53,646 nt of DNA, taken from the NCBI GenBank assembly GCA_024399535.1, contig JAKSNU010000002.1, forward strand, positions 1 to 53,646, written 5' to 3'. The notes under the pieces are model-generated. The model did no database searches and had not been told where the DNA came from. It worked only from the letters and a program-made list of their open reading frames with translations. Below are positions 26,591-34,400 of the stretch, piece by piece (positions within the stretch are counted from its first letter, which is position 1; the number at the start of each line of letters is the position of its first letter). The position numbers and the translations under genes are program-made. The stretch comes from Paludibacteraceae bacterium. GTDB taxonomy: Bacteria; Bacteroidota; Bacteroidia; Bacteroidales; Paludibacteraceae.

Positions 26591-26983
26591 TCACGAAGTG
26601 ATGGAATCATTTTTAATTGGAATCAATATCTGCTTACCTGCTGTATTGTTAGGCTCACCTGTAGTCCGGAAGTTCACTACAGTTGTGCCTACCTCTTTAT
26701 GCTTGGCATCGTAGGTTGTTGCAACGATGTCGTATTTTGTACCACCATTCAGACCTGCAGCCATAAATCCTTTGCTCTCGCCATATTCATTGCTTGTAGC
26801 TGTGCCAATCTGCAACTTGTACGAGACGGACTTTGCCGGGCTGTAGTCGCATTTTACCACTGCAGACGAGTCAGTTATTTCGCTTACTGTCACAGCGACT
26901 TCGCTCTGCTCCTTGTCCTTGTTGCAGCCAACGAGAATAGCCACAACCACGAATGCCATCACGGCAAAGATTGATTTTTTCAT
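26591..26983 (-). CDS. Small lipoprotein with one fibronectin type III-like domain
   Basis: 130 residues. The signal MKKSIFAVMAFVVVAILVGC has its lipobox Cys at 20, and NKDKEQ follows. The remaining ~100 residues have a beta-sandwich pattern seen in Fn3 domains: VTVSEITDSSAVVKCDYSP, then SYKLQIGT, then GLNGGTKYDIVATTYD and a last strand VVNFRTTG. The protein is a single domain and must act as a binding or structural module; no catalytic motif is present. It sits upstream of the lipase-like lipoprotein, with its own promoter, so the two are probably co-transcribed. Confidence 0.72.
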   Translation of the reverse strand: MKKSIFAVMAFVVVAILVGCNKDKEQSEVAVTVSEITDSSAVVKCDYSPAKSVSYKLQIGTATSNEYGESKGFMAAGLNGGTKYDIVATTYDAKHKEVGTTVVNFRTTGEPNNTAGKQILIPIKNDSITS

Positions 26984-27037
26984 TATGTAAAATTATTAAT
27001 AAGTTGATTTGTGCAAAAGTCAGCCGCATTCACGCTG

Positions 27038-27067
27038 CAAAGTTACGACATTTTTTTGAGTCGGCAA
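27038..27067 (-). promoter_or_regulatory. Promoter of the lipoprotein-lipase operon
   Basis: On the minus strand TTGC (plus-strand 27064-27067), an 18-base spacer, then TAACTTTG (plus-strand 27038-27045) followed by CAGC. It lies about 55 bases upstream of the small lipoprotein ATG. Confidence 0.68.
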
Positions 27068-27154
27068 TGCGTTCTTGTGAAAAAATACATTTTATTTTGT
27101 TTTTAACATTGAATGTATTTTTGTTTCACGCAAAACTTGCAGAAAATCGTGCTT

Positions 27155-27255
27155 TGCCTTTTCAGGGCGTTGGTGTTGTCCATGTAACCCAGGGTGTCGT
27201 GCTTCGCACTCTGCCCTGGACTAAAAGCTTGATGCCCTTTCAGGGCGTTGGTGTT
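27155..27255. repeat. Composite palindromic repeat element with 23-bp direct repeats
   Basis: Two 23-base copies of TGCCYTTTCAGGGCGTTGGT plus GTT (27155-27177 and 27233-27255) differ at one base and lie 78 bases apart. The second contains a hairpin GCCCT-TTC-AGGGC. Between them, CCAGGG and CCCTGG flank an inner GTGC-TTC-GCAC palindrome. The element is GC-rich in an AT-rich region and touches the 3' end of a broken gene. The overall plan recalls short palindromic intergenic repeats seen in Bacteroidales. Confidence 0.7.
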
Positions 27256-27440
27256 CAAAATCCATTGTACATCTTGGCGACGTTTGCCTATTTCATCCTG
27301 TGACTTCGCTGAGCAGGGGGCTTACTGTTGTTTACGGAGGTTACTCTCTCGGAGATAACGATTTTGCAATTAATCTGACGGAATGTCACATTGCCAAATG
27401 AACCTCTGATTCTGTTGTTGAAGCCTTTGAAAATTGCCAT
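27255..27440 (-). pseudogene. Broken small gene, MAIFKGF...GNVTFRQ family (DUF6266-like)
   Basis: Reading on the minus strand from ATG 27440 gives 50 residues, MAIFKGFNNRIRGSFGNVTF then RQINCKIVISERVTSVNNSK and PPAQRSHRMK. A TAG stop follows at 27288-27290. The frame then continues as ANVAKMYNGF to a TGA at 27255-27257. The N-terminal pattern (short Gly-rich start, GNVTFRQxNGK, TPAQRxxRMKxAN) is one I associate with DUF6266-like proteins of about 200 residues. In these, a Trp or Phe would sit at the TAG position; TGG to TAG is a single change. The gene is both nonsense-mutated and truncated exactly where the repeat element begins. Family name is tentative. Confidence 0.6.
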
Positions 27441-27506
27441 AATATAAAGATTTTAAGTTGATAAATGTTCTTTTCGGTATCGAAATGGGAGCGATTCCTT
27501 GCTGTG

Positions 27507-27561
27507 CCTCTGCATATCCTCTGCATATCCTCTGCTCATTCTCTGCTATTTCTCTGCTATA
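27507..27561. repeat. 11-bp tandem repeat, five copies
   Basis: CCTCTGCATAT occurs twice in succession, followed by CCTCTGCTCAT, TCTCTGCTATT and TCTCTGCTATA. These are five 11-base units with progressive divergence. It is upstream of the broken gene in its direction of transcription. The unit is not a multiple of three, so it is not a coding repeat in one frame. Confidence 0.8.
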
Positions 27562-27712
27562 TGAGCGGAGGGTCTCTTGAAGATTAGCAAAGTATTACTG
27601 GTATCATACTCAAATATCGAAGACTGTTCGGTCAGATATCGCTCTCTACTACTATTATGATGTTTTTTTCCCGTTTTTATCAAAAAAAAAATTTTTAATA
27701 GATAGAACTCAT

Positions 27713-27727
27713 GACATATCATATGTC
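27713..27727. promoter_or_regulatory. Perfect 15-base palindrome, possible operator
   Basis: GACATAT-C-ATATGTC is a 7-bp inverted repeat around one central base. It is centred about 28 bases upstream of the -33 element at 27748. A dimeric regulator could bind such a site; no regulator gene is adjacent. Confidence 0.45.
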
Positions 27728-27747
27728 TATATAGCTCTTTCAGAACT

Positions 27748-27776
27748 TTTGGTTTTCGTTTTATATGTTAATTTTG
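27748..27776 (+). promoter_or_regulatory. Distal promoter upstream of the giant repeat protein
   Basis: TTTG at 27748-27751, a 17-base spacer, then TAATTTTG at 27769-27776 followed by CAC. The spacer is slightly short. A transcript from here would start near 27783, about 620 bases before the giant gene, leaving either a long leader or an uncharacterised small RNA. Confidence 0.5.
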
Positions 27777-28084
27777 CACAATGTGTTATTTATTGCCTGT
27801 TGAGACTCGGTATCATAATTTTGTAATTGATTTTTTATTTCTATGTAAATTATTTACTCCTATTTTTTCATTATTAGATTATCAATTAGTAAGCCATTTG
27901 TTGAGGTTATTTTGCATTTATACTGTAGGAATGGAATTTATTTTGAGTGCTATTTTTAATATATAACTATGCTATATATCATATTTTTTGTGCATTATTT
28001 GCATGTAATTAGGTTGAAAAAATGTGCAACAACTTCATTGATAATTTGATAGCTTACGATTTATTCCTACTTTTTGATATAAAT

Positions 28085-28093
28085 GGGGGGGGG
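28085..28093 (+). repeat. Nine-G homopolymer tract
   Basis: Nine consecutive G in otherwise AT-rich DNA. It lies between a TTTG at 28073-28076 and an imperfect -7-like TATGTTGA at 28097-28104, in a spacer of 20 bases. Length changes by slippage would alter that spacing. Confidence 0.7.
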
Positions 28094-28147
28094 TAATATG
28101 TTGATATTCAACGATTTATCGGTGTAAAAAAATAAATCGCTGATTTC

Positions 28148-28178
28148 TTGTTTGTTGAGGAAAAAATTACTATCTTTG
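28148..28178 (+). promoter_or_regulatory. Proximal promoter of the giant repeat protein operon
   Basis: TATCTTTG at 28171-28178 followed by CAATG is an excellent -7 element. TTGT at 28148-28151 gives a 19-base spacer; an overlapping TTTG at 28151-28154 gives 16. Predicted transcription starts near 28185, leaving a leader of about 215 bases before ATG 28402. Confidence 0.7.
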
Positions 28179-28401
28179 CAATGTGAAAAAACGGAAATTT
28201 GTTTCTTTCATAATGATAAGCCCGTACCATATTTATTTGCAAATAGTGAATATGTTTGGATGGGTTTGAATATTTGTTTTTAATCCTTTGCAAAATATGC
28301 TTTGACGCCCCGAATTTGATATTATTATTTATCTCGGATGTGCGGAAATAAGGGATTGTATTTGAAATAATTTAATAAATAAAATATTGTTAACATTTAT
28401 T

Positions 28402-31400
28402 ATGAAAACAAAGAGTCACAAGTTCAAAACGGCATTATTGTTATTGATGCTGTTGATTGTGCCGGTCGCTGCAGCCGCGAAAATTAAATTGCAGGTTACT
28501 GGGACAAGTATTAAAACTGAGAAGCCTTTTGATGGAAACAACAAAGCAAAGGTTCTCTCGGTGGGAACTATCACTACTGCATTAGATCCTGAGCATCCAA
28601 ACATTGATGTCATGTGCGATGCTTACTATGACGATTCTAATGTGGGTGTAGGTAAAAGAATCACAGTTGTATTCAAGGTCGTAAATGTAGGAGAAGGTTC
28701 TTTGAGTCATGACAAGGACTATTACGATGCGCCTGATACAATTTTCCTTTACGATTGTCAAATCACACGACTCACGCTCAGTCTTGCAACTGCAGTCAAT
28801 GTTCAGAAACAGAAAGTATATGATGGCACAAATATTGCTCAGGTGAATGGAGTGCCAGCGCTTGCGGGAAAGGTTGATAACCATGGCGATGTCTATATTT
28901 CGGACATTCAGGCTACATATAATGACAAATATACTGGTTACTACGATAAGGTTATCATTGTGAAATATACAATCAGCGGTGCTGATGCAATATACTACAA
29001 TGCTCCTTTGGATGACCAGATTGACGAAGCATCAATTCTGCCAAAACAGCTCACGATAAGCGGTGTGGTTATCGGAGATAAGCAATACGATGGTAATAAT
29101 GTCGCTTATATTCAGGACTATGGTGAGTTGCATGGCATTGAGGGAAACGACGTTGTTTCGCTTTCCAGAACTGAAACGGTAGCGTTCTATGCCGATAAAA
29201 CTGCTGCTGACAACAAATCTGTTACGGTCACATACGTGTTGTCAGGTCAATATAAGGAACAATATATTGCTCCTATGCCTGAGACATTCACTTCGTCCAT
29301 CTCGAAACTTACTGTAAATGTCACTGGTACTACTATTGCTCCAAGAGATTATAATGGATCAGATGTGGCTACAATAAGAGATAGTGAAGTGGGAAGCCTC
29401 AATACTATCCTTCCAGGCGATAATGTTGTGCTCAAGGTTAGCTCTGCAAAATATGATGCGGCAAATGCTGGCACACATAATGTGAATGTCAACTATTACC
29501 TTTCGGGAGCAGATGCTGCCAATTATCAGCTGGGTCAGTTGCCAGTTGTCCAAGGCGTAATCAGACCTAAACAACTCACTATTTCTGGAGTTTCAATTAA
29601 AAGTTCAAAGGTGTATGACGGAAATGACAATGCAGGTTTCATTTCTGAAGGAACACTTAGCGGTGTCGTCGGTTCTGATGTGGTTGATTATACAGCGACT
29701 GCAAAATATGAAGACAAGAATGTCGGTTCTTACAAGAAAGTGACTGTCAGTTACACTATTTCGGAACAAGGTGGAACACAAAACTATATAGCACCTTCGC
29801 TCACTTCGATATTCCATGCGGATATTACTCCTAAACAATTATACATATCGGGATTTGAAATCGAGCCTACTAAGATATATGATGGAAAAAAGGTGTCGCT
29901 GATCAGGAATTACGGAATGCTGTCAGGTATTGTCAGTGGTGATAATGTCTCAATCAGTTCGGTAAATGCGGAATATGTTAACGAGTATGTGGGTAATTCG
30001 AAACCAGTGTATGTCGATTTTACATTAATCGGTGTTGACAAAGACAATTATGTCGCTCCAGAACAGCCAATTGGACTATCTGCTAACATCACTCCAAAAC
30101 AACTTACTGCTACAACTCCTTCAGTTGTGACTACAAAAACGTATGACGGAAACACCAATGCGTCTTTGACATTGGGAACTTTGGGTGGCAAGGTCGGTAG
30201 TGATGACGTGCAATTACGTGGTACGGCTTCGTATGAAGATGAAAATGTCGGTGGCAATAAACTTATAACTGTTGTCTATTCGTTAACTGGCAATATGGCA
30301 TCAAACTATATTGTTCCGGAAAATTATACTACTACAGGTTCAATTACCAAATCGACTTCTGCATCGGTAGTGCCAAATAGTGTCAAGTTTGACAAGAGCA
30401 AGACATACGATGGTACGACTGACATAGTTGTGACTGACAATGGAAAGTTACAGAATGTCAATCCTGGTGATGACGTGAGACTGATTGCAAAAGTCCGTTA
30501 TGTAGATGCAGATGCAGGAAATGGTAAGACAATTTTTATAGAATATGAGCTTGAAGGTGCCGACAAGGACAATTATGAGGTTCCTCAACCTGAAATATTA
30601 TATGACGGCGAGATTAAACCTAAACAGTTGACCGTATCTTCAATTCCAAACGTAAACGACAAGGTGTTCGACGGAACAACTGTTGCCGAGGTTGACGGTA
30701 CTGTAACTCTCACTGGATTGATTTCTGGAGATGATGTGACGGTAACGCCTGTTTGCAATTTTGATAATGCTACTGTAGGCGATAACAAACGTGTTTCTTT
30801 CACTTTCACTTTGGATGGTTTGGATAAGGGTAACTATATTGCTCCAACAACAACTTCTTCAAAGACGGCAAATATTATCAAACGACAACTTACGGCTGAT
30901 GCTCCTGTCATCACTAAAGGAAAGGTTTATGACGGAAATACAACGGCATCTGTAACAGCAACTGTAGATTTGCTTCACGGTTTGCAAACCGGATATACCA
31001 ATGTTACGCTTAAGGCTGTTGCAAACTATGCAGATGCCAAAGTGGGTACAAACAAGCAAATCACTGTGGTTTACACGATTGATGGTCAAGATGCCTTTAA
31101 TTATATCAAGCCTTTTGATTACCATGCTTACGATGGTTATATCACCCAAGCTTCGGCATTGACGGTTGAAGAGGGTAGCGTGGTGTACGAAAACGAGAAG
31201 GAGTATGACGGCAATGACACAATCCATGTGATTTATCCAGGTCGCTTGATAGGTGTAAATCCTAAGGATGATGTCAGACTCGTGGCAAGGGCGAGATACT
31301 CGAACGCCGATGCAGGTAGTGGAAAAATGGTAATTATTGAGTACGAACTTGTCGGTGCGGACAAGGATAATTATGTGAAACCAGCGCCTACAATTGAATA

Positions 31401-34400
31401 TACAGGTAATATCAAGAAGCGTAGGTTGAGTATAGTTACTGCACCAAATGCACTGAATAAGGTATTCGATGGAAATAGTGATGCATTGTTGACCAATACG
31501 GCTATCTTTTCAAATTTCATTCAGGGTGACGATGTGACTGTATCGTCAACAGGTGTATTCGACAATGCAATAGTTGGTGAGAATAAGAAAGTTACAATCA
31601 ATTACACCTTGTCAGGTGATGATATGAACAACTATTTCGCTCCTGCATCTACCAATACATATGCCTCGATTACTCCACTACAATTGGTTGCAGGTACTCC
31701 TGATATTACAATAAGCAAAAGCTATGATGGCAACAAGAATGCATTTGTCGTTCCTGGTAGTCTGGTGAATGTCGTTTCGGGTTATGCAAATGTAACTCTT
31801 ACTGCTAACGGGCAATACGATAATTCAAATGTAGGAACAGGTAAGACGATTACTATCGAATATTTCATATCAGGTGCAAATTCTTCTAACTATCTTAAAC
31901 CAGTGAATTATCAAATTTTCAATGGTGAGATAACCACTGCAGAGTCTGTTGTCGTAGATTTGGAAAGCGTTAAATTTGACTTGGGTAAGGAGTATGATGG
32001 TACTGACACTATACACATTATAAATAATGGAAAATTAGTGGGTACCGACCCTGCTGATAGTGTGACACTCAAGACCAAAGCGCATTATGAGAGTGCCGAT
32101 GCCGGCGAAGGCAAAATCATCATTCTCGAATACGAGTTGGAGGGACCTGGCAAAGATAACTATGGCAAACCTAAAAACGATACACTCAGAAATGGTGTGA
32201 TTGTTCCTATTCAGTTGGAGTTGCAAAATCCTTTGACTGCAAATGATACGACATTCAATGGCAGTACGATTGCTAAATTGTCAGGCTCTGCATCGGTCGT
32301 TGGTGTCCTCCCAATTGACTTGAACTCGGTTAGAGTCGTAGCAACAGGTGAATTTGTTGACGCTACTGCTGGGGTAAACAAAAAGGTCGTTGTAAAATAT
32401 ATGTTGGAAGGAGATGCAAAGATTAATTATTTGGCTCCTGCAAATACAGAAACCAAAGCAACTATCAAACAAAAACAGTTGAAAGCTTCGTCTCCTGTCA
32501 TAACAAAGACAAAAGAGTATGATGGTACCGTCAATGCAGTAGTGAAAGCAGGCACTCTTCTCAATCTTGAAAGTGGTTTTGAAAATGTCGTGCTGACTGC
32601 TAACGCTTCGTATGACACTAAGGAAAAAGGTTCAAATAAAACCATCACGGTATCATATACTATATCTGGCGATGACGCAATGAACTATATTGAACCTGTG
32701 GATTATAAAACTCACGATGGCGTCATAAACAAATCAGAGGCAATTTCGGTGGATTATGGTACAGTAGGATATAATAGCGAGAAGACATACGATGGCACAA
32801 ACATTATTGTCGTTACTGACAATGGCGAAATCTCAGGTGCTAACCCTAAGGATGATGTGTCACTCATTACTACGGCATATTATGATGATAAAAATGCCGG
32901 AGAAGGGAAACGTATAATCATTCATTATGAACTCGCAGGTGCTGACAAGGATAATTACGATACACCTGAAAATGATACATTATATAATGGTGTAGTCGTT
33001 CCTAAGCAATTAGTACTTGTTCAGGAGCCTATGGCTAAAGGCAAGGTATTTGATGGAACGATAGATGCAGAATTGTCGTCATCATTGATTGTATCTGGCA
33101 TATTGACAGGTCTTGGTGATGAGGCAACTGTGACGGCTAAGGGTGAGTTTGAAAATGCTGTGGTTGCAAATGGAAAATCAGTTACAATAACCTATTCTAT
33201 AACAGGAAGGGATAAAGATAACTATACAGCACCTAATGCGACATTCTCGACTGCAGACATAAGACCTTTGAAACTCACTGCCGGTATTCCTAACATTGTA
33301 AAAGTGAAGGAATATGATGGTGACAACAAGGCATGGGTGACTATGTCGTTGGATTCGTTGACCAACCTGAAGGAGAACTTTAGAAATCTGGAATTGAATG
33401 CAACAGCTACATATAATAACGAAAAAGTAGCAAGCAACAAGCAAATAACCGTACATTACGAATTGTCAGGTGTTGATGCCGTAAATTATATTGCTCCTAA
33501 CGACTATTACACATTTGATGGAGAAATCTTCAAGAATAGATCGTCAAAGGTTGTCGGTACACAAGTTGAAAGCATCAAGAATTACGATGGTGACACAAGA
33601 GTCACAGTATTGTCGGATGGCGAAATAAGTGGTAAGGGGGATGATGATGTGACGGTACAGGCTACTGCTAATTTCGAAACTCCAGAAGTAGGCAACAACA
33701 AGATGATTATAATCACTTATGAACTCATAGGTGAAGATCAGTTGAATTATGAAATTCCTGAGCCAGACACAATCTATGGTATAGTTTTACCTAAATTGGT
33801 ATATGTGACTGATGCAAGTGCAAATGACAAGTATTACGATGGTACGAAAAATGCTACGATTGATCTCTCATCAGCTTCGCTCGTCGGTCTGATTGGTGGC
33901 GATAATGTTAATATAACTGCTAATGCAAGCTTCAGCAAGAAGAATGTAGGATATCATCCTGTACTCGTTTCCTATTCGTTGTCTGGCGCAAGTGCTCAGA
34001 ACTACAACCTCGGTGACTCGGCAAATACAATCTTACATGCAAACATTATGAAAAAACCTGTATCGGTTGTTGATGTGATTGCTGAAGACGAACGCCAGTA
34101 CAATGACTCGACTGATATTTATGTTGTATATAGCGGACGTATAGATGGTCTGATTTCAGGTGACCATGTTGGAGTTGTAGCTACAGCTAAGTTCGACAGA
34201 AAATATGTAGGAATACGTAACGTCATCTACCATTTTGATTTTATCGGTGATACGACTAATTATGAGATTACAAATGTTGATAGTACTGATTATGCAGGAG
34301 GTAGAATTACTGCTGTAAAACCATATGTCGTTGGTACGGAGATAGATTCTGTTAAGGTGTATGACGGAACACGCAATGCTTGGGTGAGAAATGTAGGAAC

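Larger units (their letters stand above)
27562..28401. other. Long AT-rich intergenic region upstream of the giant repeat protein
   Basis: About 840 bases with no convincing gene. The 61-codon frame starting at 27781 opens almost at the predicted transcription start and encodes a hydrophobic, otherwise featureless sequence. It is listed here only as an unproved possibility. The region holds a 15-base palindrome, two Bacteroidota-type promoters, a nine-G tract and an A/T homopolymer junction at about 27681-27697. Confidence 0.6.

Noticed and set aside
27155-27255. CRISPR array
   Set aside because: Only two 23-base repeats are present and the DNA between them is itself palindromic; no cas gene or regular spacers are seen.
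27781-27966. 61-codon hydrophobic frame in the AT-rich intergenic region
   Set aside because: Its ATG coincides with the predicted transcription start of the distal promoter, leaving no leader, and it shows no clear signal or domain.
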